From: an uncultured Flavobacteriales bacterium
GTDB taxonomy: Bacteria; Bacteroidota; Bacteroidia; CAIKAF01
Reading direction: 5' to 3'
Length of the DNA: 8,761 nt
NCBI GenBank assembly: GCA_937925455.1
Contig: CALEWF010000269.1
Coordinates: forward strand, 1 to 8,761
Positions 1-7,110 of this stretch are shown here, piece by piece. Every line of letters begins with the position of its first letter. Position 1 is the stretch's first letter. A program made the position numbers and the translations under genes. Under the pieces are notes generated by a model. It did not search any database. It was not told where the DNA came from and worked only from the letters and a program-made list of their open reading frames with translations.

Positions 1-159
1 CTAGTAAAGCCGGATATTTTAACTAAAGGAGGAGATTACACGATAGAAAAAGTAGTAGGGGCTGATTTTGTTAAATCTTACGGCGGCCGGGTTGAAATTC
101 TTCCCTTTGAACCGGGTTATTCCTCAACCGGAATTCTAGAGAAATTAAAACCATGTTAA
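1..159 (+). CDS. rfaE2: RfaE2/HldE-type heptose 1-phosphate nucleotidyltransferase, C-terminal 52 residues
   Basis: The window opens inside this gene; frame 1 is open from base 1 to a TAA at 157-159. The visible tail reads LVKPDILTKGGDY, then VVGADFVKSYGG, and ends near GYSSTGILEKL. This pattern (KGGDY, a G-x-D/E-x-V step, GG-x-V, then an S-S/T-T near the end) is the C-terminal part of the cytidylyltransferase-fold enzyme that adenylylates D-glycero-beta-D-manno-heptose 1-phosphate to make ADP-heptose for lipopolysaccharide. In E. coli it is the second domain of HldE; many Bacteroidota encode it alone as RfaE2. The amino-terminal nucleotide-binding HxGH part lies outside the window, so fusion to a kinase domain cannot be judged. 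Assignment rests on recalled family motifs. Confidence 0.78.
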   Translation, partial: LVKPDILTKGGDYTIEKVVGADFVKSYGGRVEILPFEPGYSSTGILEKLKPC

Positions 160-235
160 TTCTTTTTCTGTTGCAAGCATTTTTACCTCAAATTCAACCA
201 TATTTGTTACTTTTGGAAAAAATTGAACCCTGTAT

Positions 236-628
236 ATGAAAAATATTTTATTAATTGGTCCAGCAATCATTATTCTTCTTTTTACATCGGGTTGCTTGGG
301 AAATACAGAAGAAGTATTACAAACAGGCACCTGGCGCTTGGTGCAATTAGATCCCAGCGTGAATGTAGTGGAGTTTAATTTCAATCCTAATGGTACTGTG
401 ATTTTTAAAGATTTAAACGCAGGCATTATTGATACTGGGACCTATACGGCTACGGCCGAAATAGATCACCGATATTTAGATATTAAAGGCTTACCGGATG
501 TGCAGGGCCAATATCCTCTGAATTATAATCACAAATGGACTATCGTACGCTGTGATCCAGGAGCATTAATTATTGCTGTTTCCATTGATGGTCTGGGCGT
601 AGTTCAACGCGATTTTACCAGTATTTAA
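236..628 (+). CDS. small lipoprotein with lipocalin-like domain
   Basis: A 130-residue protein with a lipoprotein signal: MKN, a hydrophobic stretch of about 14 residues, then the lipobox TSGC with Cys20 as the predicted lipidated residue. The mature part begins with a short polar linker and GTW (31-33), followed by alternating beta-strand-like segments including FNFNPNGTVIF and GTYTA. The G-x-W opening plus an 'NGT.IF...GTYT' strand pair is typical of the lipocalin-like domains common in Bacteroidota (Lipocalin_4-type). The ATG at 236 gives an intact signal peptide, and no alternative start does. It is probably held in the periplasm or outer membrane. It is followed after 23 nt by radA on the same strand, but a functional link is not evident. 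Ligand and role are unknown. Confidence 0.8.
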   Translation: MKNILLIGPAIIILLFTSGCLGNTEEVLQTGTWRLVQLDPSVNVVEFNFNPNGTVIFKDLNAGIIDTGTYTATAEIDHRYLDIKGLPDVQGQYPLNYNHKWTIVRCDPGALIIAVSIDGLGVVQRDFTSI

Positions 629-651
629 AAATTCTAATACTCCATTTATCC

Positions 652-2022
652 TTGGCTTCTGCGAAGGTTAAAACTACTTTTTTCTGTCAATCCTGTGGAT
701 ATCAGTCTGCTAAATGGGTAGGCAAATGCCCCTCTTGTGGTTCGTGGAATACGTTTGTTGAAGAAGTAATTACAAAATCGCCTTCGGTCCAGGTTTCCGG
801 AATATCGCCCAATAAAAAAAACCAACCCCAACCCATTGCTTCTATTACCTATTCGGTAGAAGACCGGATAGATACCCGTGATAAAGAACTGAACCGAGTA
901 TTGGGCGGCGGTATTGTACCCGGTTCCTTGATTTTGCTGGGTGGAGAGCCAGGGATTGGTAAAAGCACTCTTTTATTGCAAATGGCCTTACAGCTTACCG
1001 GCTTACAGGTTTTATACATCAGTGGCGAAGAAAGCGAACAACAAATTAAATTACGGGCAGAACGGATTGGCATTCAAAACGAACAATGTTTTGTACTAAC
1101 GGAGGTTGTGCTAGAAAATATTTTGCAAATCATAACCGATAATCGTCCGGACCTGCTCATCATCGATTCCATTCAAACCTTATACACATCACTGATAGAA
1201 TCTTCTGCCGGCAGTGTATCACAAATTAGAGAATGTACCGGACATTTACTGAAGTTGGCTAAAACTACGGGTATTCCGGTGTTTATCATTGGTCATATTA
1301 CCAAAGATGGTTCCATTGCAGGACCGAAGATTTTAGAGCATATGGTAGATGTGGTGTTGCAGTTTGAAGGCGATCGTAATCATCTGTTCCGCATCATCCG
1401 GGCATCGAAAAATCGTTTCGGGGCAACTTCTGAAATAGGTATTTACGAAATGGTAAATGATGGATTACGCGAAGTAGAAAATCCTTCTGGCGTGCTGTTA
1501 TCGCAAAAAGAAGAAACCCTTAGCGGAACTGCCGTTTGTGTAACTATGGAAGGGATACGTCCCATTCTGTTGGAAATTCAAGCCTTGGCAAGTACTGCCG
1601 TGTATGGCACCCCTCAACGCTCAGCCACCGGGTTTGATTTAAGACGATTGAATATGCTATTGGCAGTGCTGGAAAAACGTTGCGGATTTCAGCTTAGCAT
1701 CAAAGATGTTTTCTTAAATCTTACCGGTGGAATTAAAGTAGAAGACCCGGCTATGGACTTAGCAGTTGTTAGTGCTATTTTATCTTCCAATGAAAACATT
1801 CCGGTACCTTCGGATATTTGTTTTGCTGCCGAAGTAGGATTAACCGGCGAAGTACGCCCTGTAACCCGTATCGAACAACGTATAGCCGAAGCGCAAAAGC
1901 TAGGGTTTAAAAATATCGTTGTTTCCCGGTTTAACCTCAAAGGATTGGATCTGAAAAAATTTCAAATACAAATTCAAGGTATTGCTAAAGTAGAAGAGTT
2001 ATACCGTTCATTGTTTATTTAA
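652..2022 (+). CDS. radA: DNA repair protein RadA (Sms)
   Basis: A 456-residue protein of normal RadA length. Domains in order: a C4 zinc finger (Cys12, Cys15, Cys26, Cys29); a RecA-like ATPase with Walker A GGEPGIGKST at 97-106 (Lys104) and a hydrophobic Walker B strand LLIIDS; the RadA-specific KNRFG motif at 253-257; and a C-terminal Lon-protease-like domain including the segment LTGGIKVEDPAMDLAVV, which in this family lacks peptidase function. RadA is a cytoplasmic DnaB-like helicase that drives branch migration in recombinational repair. No in-frame ATG lies close upstream, and the frame runs back into the lipoprotein gene. TTG at 652 gives MASAKVKTTFFCQSCGY, which matches the usual RadA N-terminus, so a TTG start is chosen. 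The methionine-related aminotransferase gene follows after 17 nt. Confidence 0.95.
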   Translation: MASAKVKTTFFCQSCGYQSAKWVGKCPSCGSWNTFVEEVITKSPSVQVSGISPNKKNQPQPIASITYSVEDRIDTRDKELNRVLGGGIVPGSLILLGGEPGIGKSTLLLQMALQLTGLQVLYISGEESEQQIKLRAERIGIQNEQCFVLTEVVLENILQIITDNRPDLLIIDSIQTLYTSLIESSAGSVSQIRECTGHLLKLAKTTGIPVFIIGHITKDGSIAGPKILEHMVDVVLQFEGDRNHLFRIIRASKNRFGATSEIGIYEMVNDGLREVENPSGVLLSQKEETLSGTAVCVTMEGIRPILLEIQALASTAVYGTPQRSATGFDLRRLNMLLAVLEKRCGFQLSIKDVFLNLTGGIKVEDPAMDLAVVSAILSSNENIPVPSDICFAAEVGLTGEVRPVTRIEQRIAEAQKLGFKNIVVSRFNLKGLDLKKFQIQIQGIAKVEELYRSLFI

Positions 2023-2039
2023 TCAACCTTTTAACGAGT

Positions 2040-3194
2040 ATGTTTTTTAATGGAAATTTAGACACAAAACTCCCCCGCGTAAAAACTACCATATTTACTA
2101 TTATGAGTGCGTTGGCCAAAGAGCACAACGCCATCAACCTGGCTCAAGGCTTTCCGGATTTTGATGTAAACCCAAAGCTGGTAGAACTGGTTACAAAAGC
2201 CATGAAAAACGGGTTTAATCAATATGCACCCATGCAAGGATTGATGAGCCTTCGTGAAGCGATTGCCGAAAAAACCCAAAAGTTATACAGCGCCCAGTAT
2301 GACCCGGAGAAAGAAATCACCATTACGGCCGGTGCTACCCAAGCTCTATTTACAGCCATTGCTGCATTTGTCAAAGAAGGTGACGAGGTCATAATAATTG
2401 AACCGGCTTACGATAGTTATATGCCAGCTATTGAACTGAATGGAGGTATTCCCAAGTTTGTTCAATTAGATGACGCAACCTATCAAGTGAAATGGGAGCA
2501 CGTTAAAAAATTGATTAATCAAAAAACCCGAGCCATCATAATTAACTCGCCGCATAATCCTACTGGATCCATCCTTTCTGCCGCCGATATGCAGAAACTG
2601 GAAAAAATGCTCAAAGGACGAGATATTCTCATCATCAGCGATGAAGTATATGAGCATATTGTTTTCGACGGTATAGAACATCAAAGCATGGCCCGTTACC
2701 CTGAATTAGCCAAACGGAGTGTCATAGTTTCTTCTTTTGGTAAAACCTATCATACCACCGGATGGAAAATAGGATATGTATTGGCTCCGGAAAATTTGAT
2801 GGCGGAGTTTAGAAAAGTGCATCAATACAATGTGTTTTCTGTAAATACCCCCTTTCAACAAGCCTATGCCGAGATTTTAAAAGATGCTCAATTGTATTTA
2901 GAATTGGGGCAGTTTTATCAGCAAAAGCGCGATTATTTCCGCCAATTAATCAAAGGCTCCCGGTTTGATATCAAACCGGTACATGGCAGCTATTTTCAGG
3001 TGTTAGGCTATAGCAAAATCAGTGATGAAAAAGATGTGGATTTTGCTCGCCGTATGACCATAGAAATGGGCGTTGCTCCCATTCCTCTTTCCGTTTTTTT
3101 CAATAATCATCATGATACGCAATGCTTGCGTTTTTGTTTTGCTAAACAAAATGAAACCTTAGAGAAAGCCGCCGAAAAACTGGTAAAAATTTAA
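2040..3194 (+). CDS. ybdL: class I/II PLP aminotransferase, methionine/glutamine transaminase type (YbdL-like)
   Basis: A 384-residue fold-type I aminotransferase. Visible motifs: INLAQGFPDF near the N-terminus, TAGATQALF (PLP phosphate region), NSPHNPTG (the conserved Asn of the PLP pocket), the Asp and Tyr of SDEVYEHI, the Schiff-base Lys235 in SSFGKTYHTTGWK, and LRFCFAK for the substrate carboxylate. The 'NLAQGFPDF' opening and 'GKTYHTTGWKIGY' active site are the pattern of the KAT/glutamine transaminase K and YbdL methionine aminotransferase branch. That branch moves an amino group between methionine or aromatic amino acids and keto acids such as 4-methylthio-2-oxobutanoate. The omega-amidase that commonly partners this enzyme starts immediately after its TAA with no intervening base, which supports a glutamine-linked role. 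The exact amino donor is inferred. Start: ATG at 2040. Confidence 0.9.
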   Translation: MFFNGNLDTKLPRVKTTIFTIMSALAKEHNAINLAQGFPDFDVNPKLVELVTKAMKNGFNQYAPMQGLMSLREAIAEKTQKLYSAQYDPEKEITITAGATQALFTAIAAFVKEGDEVIIIEPAYDSYMPAIELNGGIPKFVQLDDATYQVKWEHVKKLINQKTRAIIINSPHNPTGSILSAADMQKLEKMLKGRDILIISDEVYEHIVFDGIEHQSMARYPELAKRSVIVSSFGKTYHTTGWKIGYVLAPENLMAEFRKVHQYNVFSVNTPFQQAYAEILKDAQLYLELGQFYQQKRDYFRQLIKGSRFDIKPVHGSYFQVLGYSKISDEKDVDFARRMTIEMGVAPIPLSVFFNNHHDTQCLRFCFAKQNETLEKAAEKLVKI

Positions 3195-3989
3195 ATGCAC
3201 ATGGAATCGCTTCGCATTACTGCCATTCAAACGGCCTTGCATTGGGAAAATCCACAGGCAAATTATTCCATGTTCGAAGAGAAATTTTCTTCCATTCATC
3301 ATACTGACTTGGTCGTATTACCAGAGATGTTTACTACCGGATTTAGTATGAATACAAGCAGGGCTATTCAACCCGGATACGACCCGCTGAAATGGATGAA
3401 ACATCAGGCTTATACTCGAGGGTTTGCGCTGGTAGGAAGTTATATGGTAGAAGAAAATGGCAAGTTTTTTAATCGGCTTAGTTTTGTTTCGCCAGAAGGG
3501 GAAGTTATATCTTATGAAAAAAAACATTTATTTACGCTGGCTGGCGAACATCATCATTATACTTCCGGAAACCGGCAAGTCATTGTTTCATACAAGGGAT
3601 GGAAGTTGGCATTAATGATTTGTTATGATTTGCGATTCCCGGTTTGGTGCCGCCGCACGTCAATTTTCAATTATGATGCAATAATTTTTACAGCTAACTG
3701 GCCTGATCGGCGTAGCCATGCCTGGCGCACTCTCTTGTTGGCTCGTGCCATAGAAAACCAATCGTATGTTATTGGTGTAAATCGAGTGGAAAGCGACGGG
3801 TCTGGCGTTATTCATTCCGGTGATTCTGCCATTATAGATCCGCTTGGAAAATACATTTGTTTAGCCCACCCTTTTGAAGAAACAGTCCTCCAAGCTACCA
3901 TTTATAAAACTGAATTAAATGAGATTCGAGAACGCTTGCCATTTTTTGACGACCGGGATGAATTTGATTTAACCCAAAACGGTCATTAG
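3195..3989 (+). CDS. yafV: omega-amidase, nitrilase superfamily (YafV/Nit2 type)
   Basis: A 264-residue carbon-nitrogen hydrolase with the full Glu-Lys-Cys triad: Glu44 in LPEMFTTGF, Lys109 in YEKKHLF and Cys143 in MICYDLRFP. The FTTGF segment, KHLF..AGEHHHYTSG and NWPDRRSHAWRTLL are characteristic of the YafV-like omega-amidases. These hydrolyse the omega-amide of 2-oxoglutaramate and 2-oxosuccinamate in the cytoplasm. Hydrolysis removes the keto acid made when glutamine is the amino donor, making the upstream transaminase effectively irreversible; this fits methionine salvage. The gene begins directly at the preceding TAA (taaATG), so translation is probably coupled; ATG at 3201 is an alternative start two codons downstream. 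The family-like sequence ends around RDEFDL. The last five residues, TQNGH, and the TAG stop lie within the left terminus of the adjacent repeat element. Confidence 0.92.
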   Translation: MHMESLRITAIQTALHWENPQANYSMFEEKFSSIHHTDLVVLPEMFTTGFSMNTSRAIQPGYDPLKWMKHQAYTRGFALVGSYMVEENGKFFNRLSFVSPEGEVISYEKKHLFTLAGEHHHYTSGNRQVIVSYKGWKLALMICYDLRFPVWCRRTSIFNYDAIIFTANWPDRRSHAWRTLLLARAIENQSYVIGVNRVESDGSGVIHSGDSAIIDPLGKYICLAHPFEETVLQATIYKTELNEIRERLPFFDDRDEFDLTQNGH

Positions 3990-3998
3990 CATATTGTT

Positions 3999-4148
3999 AA
4001 TAGGCTGCTTAAAGCGGCTGTCCGTTCCAAGTCCTCGGGGCTCAGCCACACATGGCATCGGGGTAGCGGTGTCTTCGTGCCCTCAGCCCCGCTACCCCGT
4101 GCCCTGTGGGCTTCGCCCCTGCGGGCTTTCCACTTCCATCCGCAGCAG
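3999..4148. repeat. 150-nt GC-rich repeat core, copy 1, with long hairpin
   Basis: This block matches 7145-7294 in direct orientation at 146 of 150 positions with no gaps; the differences are at 4011, 4022, 4027 and 4121. Positions 4037-4069 pair with 4089-4119: 28 Watson-Crick pairs interrupted by three mismatches and two single-base bulges, around a 19-nt loop at 4070-4088. The innermost helix is CGGGGTAGCGG against CCGCTACCCCG. A second small hairpin, GCCC-CTGC-GGGC, follows at 4116-4127; copy 2 has CTTC in that loop, so the stem is kept while the loop changes. The base composition is far more GC-rich than the neighbouring genes. Read on the minus strand it contains GGATGGAAGTGGAAAGCCC and GAGCCCCGAGGACTTG, which resembles intergenic repeats I recall from Flavobacterium and related genomes; this resemblance is from memory. 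Confidence 0.93.
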
Positions 4149-4171
4149 ATCGTAAGGTGAGATGCTTTTTC

Positions 4172-4216
4172 AAACCTATAAGGTCTTCAAAGACCTTATA
4201 TAGGTTTTTGTTTTTT
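4172..4216 (+). terminator. intrinsic terminator of the radA-aminotransferase-amidase unit
   Basis: The arm AAACCTATAAGGTCTT (4172-4187) pairs with AAGACCTTATATAGGTTT (4190-4207), leaving a two-base bulge at 4200-4201 and a very small loop. It is followed by the T-rich run TTTTTGTTTTTT at 4205-4216. The T-run lies only on the plus-strand side, so it should end transcription coming from the omega-amidase gene. It sits inside repeat element copy 1, downstream of the core, and has no counterpart in copy 2. Confidence 0.87.
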
Positions 4217-4285
4217 AGATGCCTACGGAAATTTTCTAATGCATAATTTGGGATAAAAAAACCAGTAACATTCTATTGGTAACAC

Positions 4286-4411
4286 CATTCATACGCCACC
4301 CATTTATTAGAGTCCGGTACTGATTTACGATATATTCAGGAATTATTAGGTCATAAAAGTTCAAAAACGACAGAAATTTGTGTAAGCTCCCCCAAATATA
4401 TTACAGTTTAA
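4286..4411 (+). pseudogene. tyrosine recombinase (integrase) relic, C-terminal end only
   Basis: Translation from 4286 gives HSYATHLLESGTDLRYIQ, then ELLGHKSSKTTEICVSS, and stops at a TAA at 4409-4411. This is the end of the XerC/XerD/phage-integrase catalytic domain, in which the usual text is RHSFATHLLE.GTDLRYIQELLGHKSSKTTEIYTHVS. Three signs of decay are visible. The frame is closed by a TAA at 4280-4282, with the HxLR histidine/arginine box and everything upstream missing. The nucleophilic tyrosine after TTEI is TGT (Cys) instead of TAT or TAC. The TH after it is deleted. It can make no active enzyme. It lies just outside the right end of repeat element copy 1 and before the 3' end of the beta-barrel gene; nothing else is seen in 4412-4472. 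Confidence 0.88.
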
Positions 4412-4472
4412 AGTTATTCCTTTTTTTCTACTTTTAATCTGTACTATTTTCGGCAGTGGTTACAACACAATC

Positions 4473-5153
4473 TCAAAGCTCGAACATGTATCCTACGTGA
4501 ACCCCAATACCTATATTCCAGTCCCTTGGCGATACTCTGGAAACGTCGGTAAATCCTTGGGTATAACGTGTGCCTAAAAGCAGCGTCTGCCCGTTTAAAA
4601 TGGGTATTTCTACGCCAATACCGGCTTTTATTCCTGCATCTATTGTATAATAGGTATCTATTAAATTATACAGAGGATACACCGTAGGTGTAGAAAAATC
4701 TGGGTCTATTCCTCCTTTGGCAGCCACTAAAAATCCAACGTATGGACCTGCTTCGCATAAGAATTTTGTTTTCTTTCCGAATTTGAATTTGGCAAGTACA
4801 GGTACTTGTATGTAATGCAAATTGTATTTAAAGGAGCCTCTTCCCAATGTATCGCCATTGAAATCGGTAACATACACTTTTTGCATAGTGCCCATGGCAG
4901 AATAATTTACTTCAGTGTGTAAATAGAATGGAGGAGCGATGCGAATATCTTGAAATACAGCAGCATAAAACCGAAACCGCCAGTTGTAGATGTCGATATA
5001 AAATGGGTCATCGGCGATAAAATTCGACACATTGGCACCAAAATTTAATCCTACTCGAATCACCTTATCTCTGGGAGGTGTAGTTTCAGGCTGCGCTGCC
5101 AGCCGAAACGTCAATAAAATCAAGAAAGCTATGAATAACCAACTCCGCAACAT
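4473..5153 (-). CDS. secreted outer-membrane beta-barrel protein (porin family)
   Basis: A 226-residue protein from the ATG at 5153. A signal peptide is clear: MLRSW, a hydrophobic run, then RLAAQ with likely cleavage after Ala20. The mature part starts VGLNFGANVSNF and consists of alternating hydrophobic/aromatic strands rich in Gly, Tyr and Phe (FYLHTEVNYSAMG, YIQVPVLAKFKFG, FLCEAGPYVGFLVAAKGG, DAGIKAGIGVEI, LLLGTRYTQGFTDV), ending in GVHVGYMFEL. That layout matches the small outer-membrane barrels of Bacteroidota (OMP_b-brl type): 'GxxxGxN' start, 'YLEIPVLxK' centre and an aromatic C-terminus. The frame extends six codons further to a TTG at 5171, but the ATG gives the better signal peptide. 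It lies 32 nt downstream of typA on the same strand and may be co-transcribed. The specific role is unknown. Confidence 0.85.
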   Translation of the reverse strand: MLRSWLFIAFLILLTFRLAAQPETTPPRDKVIRVGLNFGANVSNFIADDPFYIDIYNWRFRFYAAVFQDIRIAPPFYLHTEVNYSAMGTMQKVYVTDFNGDTLGRGSFKYNLHYIQVPVLAKFKFGKKTKFLCEAGPYVGFLVAAKGGIDPDFSTPTVYPLYNLIDTYYTIDAGIKAGIGVEIPILNGQTLLLGTRYTQGFTDVSRVSPRDWNIGIGVHVGYMFEL

Positions 5154-5185
5154 TGATATAAAGATAGACAAAATTTAATAAAACC

Positions 5186-7012
5186 CTATACCCCAACATT
5201 GGTTCCAGACAGGGCTTTGTTTTTGGCGCGGGCACGGTCGCTTTCAGTTAACAGGATTTTGCGTAGGCGTATGCTTTTGGGTGTTACCTCCACATATTCA
5301 TCTTCCTGTATGTATTCCAAGGCTTCTTCCAGCGAGAATTTCATGGCCGGAGCAATCTTCATTTTATCGTCTGCTCCGCTGGCTCGCATGTTGGTGAGTT
5401 TTTTGGTTTTGGTTACGTTCACTACCAAGTCTGAATCACGGCTGTGTTCACCTACAATCATACCTTCGTAAACTTCATCTCCCGGGTCAATAAAGAATTT
5501 TCCACGGTCCTGCAGTTTATCTAATGCATAAGCGATGGCAGTTCCATTATCCATTGATATCATCGTGCCGTTAAAACGACGTACGGGCTCTCCTTTAATA
5601 GGCTCGTACGATTTAAAGCGATGTGTTACCACCGCTTCACCGGCAGATACGTTTAACAATACCGTGCGTAGTCCCATCAGGTTTTTTGATGGGATTTCAA
5701 ATTCCAGATGAATCAGGTCGCCTTTGGGCTGCATTACTTTTAAATCGCCTTTACGCATGGTTACCTGTTCAATACATTTGCCTGAATATTCTTCCGGTAC
5801 ATCTATGCTAAGAATTTCAACCGGCTCGCATTTCACCCCATCAATTTCTTTAATTATAACCCGTGGCTGCCCAATTTGTAATTCATATCCTTCGCGACGC
5901 ATGGTTTCAATCAATATAGAAAGGTGCAGAATACCGCGACCATATACCATGAACGAATCTTGTGATGGAGTTTCTTCTACCCGAAGCGCCAGGTTTTTTT
6001 CAGTTTCTTTAAACAAGCGTTCACGCAGGTGCCGTGAAGTTACAAACTGACCTTCTTTGCCAAAAAACGGTGAGTTGTTAATGGTAAACAACATGCTCAT
6101 GGTAGGCTCATCAATGGTAATGGGCGGCAAGCCTTCCGGATTTTCAAAATCAGCCACTACATCACCGATCTCAAAACCATCTAGTCCTACAATGGCACAA
6201 ATGTCACCACTGTTTACCTGTTCAGTCTTTACTTTTCCTAATCCTTCAAATGTATAAAGTTCTTTAATGCGTGATTTTACAATTTTTCCGTCGCGTTTGA
6301 GGAGTGATACCGGCTGATTTACCCGCAAGGTTCCACGCATTAGCTTTCCAATGGCAATACGGCCGATGAATGTAGAATAATCAATAGAGGTGATTTGTAA
6401 CTGTGGAGTTCCCTCAACTACGGCAGGCGGAGGAATTACATTGATAATGGTGTCGAGCAGTGGTTCAATATTATTGGTTTTTTGTTTCCAGTCATAGCTC
6501 ATCCAGTTTTGTTTAGCAGAGCCATAAACGGTGGCAAAGTCTAATTGTTCTTCGGTAGCACCTAAGTTGAACATGAGGTCAAATACCGCCTCATGCACTT
6601 CATCCGGTCTGCAATTTTCTTTATCCACCTTGTTGATTACAAGAATCGGTTTTTTTCCCAGCGAGATGGCTTTGCTAAGTACATACCGGGTTTGAGGCAT
6701 GGGTCCTTCAAACGCATCTACCAGCAGCAGCACGCCGTCGGCCATGTTAAGTACCCGTTCTACTTCCCCGCCAAAGTCGGCGTGGCCAGGGGTATCAATA
6801 ATATTAATTTTGGTGCCTTTGTAATTTACTGATACATTTTTAGAAACGATGGTGATGCCCCGTTCCCGTTCCAGGTCGTTGTTGTCAAGAATCAATTCTC
6901 CGGCTTCCTGGTTATCACGAAATAGCTGGCAATGGTGCAAAATTTTATCTACCAGCGTAGTTTTTCCGTGATCAACGTGGGCAATAATGGCAATGTTACG
7001 AATGGATGACAT
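5186..7012 (-). CDS. typA: translational GTPase TypA/BipA
   Basis: A 608-residue protein of standard TypA length. The GTPase domain shows G1 AHVDHGKTT (11-19), switch I ERERGITI (48-55), G3 DTPGH (73-77) and G4 NKVD (127-130), with a plausible G5 GSAK near residue 165. Then come the beta-barrel domain II (about 205-300), the EF-G-like domains III and V, and the TypA-specific C-terminal domain, recognisable by SGADDKMKIAPAMKFSLEEA and YVEVTPKSIRLRK. The NNDLERERGITI form and this C-terminal domain separate it from LepA and EF-G. TypA binds the 70S ribosome near the EF-G site and is needed for ribosome assembly and growth under stress, especially in the cold. The start ATG at 7012 is preceded by a good Bacteroidota promoter. 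Its divergent neighbour across repeat element copy 2 is msrC. Confidence 0.97.
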   Translation of the reverse strand: MSSIRNIAIIAHVDHGKTTLVDKILHHCQLFRDNQEAGELILDNNDLERERGITIVSKNVSVNYKGTKINIIDTPGHADFGGEVERVLNMADGVLLLVDAFEGPMPQTRYVLSKAISLGKKPILVINKVDKENCRPDEVHEAVFDLMFNLGATEEQLDFATVYGSAKQNWMSYDWKQKTNNIEPLLDTIINVIPPPAVVEGTPQLQITSIDYSTFIGRIAIGKLMRGTLRVNQPVSLLKRDGKIVKSRIKELYTFEGLGKVKTEQVNSGDICAIVGLDGFEIGDVVADFENPEGLPPITIDEPTMSMLFTINNSPFFGKEGQFVTSRHLRERLFKETEKNLALRVEETPSQDSFMVYGRGILHLSILIETMRREGYELQIGQPRVIIKEIDGVKCEPVEILSIDVPEEYSGKCIEQVTMRKGDLKVMQPKGDLIHLEFEIPSKNLMGLRTVLLNVSAGEAVVTHRFKSYEPIKGEPVRRFNGTMISMDNGTAIAYALDKLQDRGKFFIDPGDEVYEGMIVGEHSRDSDLVVNVTKTKKLTNMRASGADDKMKIAPAMKFSLEEALEYIQEDEYVEVTPKSIRLRKILLTESDRARAKNKALSGTNVGV

Positions 7013-7037
7013 ACAAATTTTTGTATTAAAACGGCTG

Positions 7038-7068
7038 CAAAGGTACGGATAATCAATGAGCCCTGAAA
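7038..7068 (-). promoter_or_regulatory. typA promoter, Bacteroidota type
   Basis: On the minus strand a perfect TAnnTTTG -7 box, TACCTTTG, occupies 7045-7038. TTTC (consensus TTTG) occupies 7068-7065, exactly 19 nt upstream. Transcription should begin a few bases past 7038, leaving a leader of roughly 20 nt before the typA ATG at 7012. There is no Shine-Dalgarno sequence; the leader is A/T-rich, as usual in this phylum. Confidence 0.66.
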
Positions 7069-7110
7069 GTCAGAAATCAATTAGATGAGGGCTAATAATA
7101 ATTTAATAAT

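Larger units (their letters stand above)
3973..4252. mobile_element. MITE-like repeat element, copy 1 (280 bp, inverted ends CCCAAA-N5-CATTAG)
   Basis: The left end is CCCAAA-ACGGT-CATTAG at 3973-3989 and the right end is CTAATG-CATAA-TTTGGG at 4236-4252, its inverted counterpart in both outer hexamers but not in the central five bases. Between them lie nine AT-rich bases, the GC-rich 150-nt core shared with copy 2, and 87 nt of copy-specific DNA containing a strong terminator. The same end structure bounds copy 2, which is why these positions are taken as element limits. There is no transposase gene and no clear target-site duplication, so it would be non-autonomous. The left end overlaps the 3' end of the omega-amidase gene. 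A tyrosine recombinase relic starts about 30 bp beyond the right end. Limits are inferred from two copies only. Confidence 0.6.

Noticed and set aside
849..1940. Minus-strand open frames opposite radA.
   Set aside because: They are antisense to a conserved gene, with Ser/Arg/Pro-rich translations and no motifs.
3999..4148. CRISPR array or tandem repeat.
   Set aside because: There are only two copies 3.1 kb apart with genes between them; no short regularly spaced repeats occur.
3973..4252. Element ends as XerC/XerD dif or integron attC sites.
   Set aside because: dif has 11-bp arms around a 6-bp centre with a different sequence, and attC needs GTTRRRY/RYYYAAC boxes; neither pattern is present.
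5199..6832. Several plus-strand open frames opposite typA (62-108 codons).
   Set aside because: All lie antisense to a full-length conserved GTPase gene and show no protein-family features; they are shadows.
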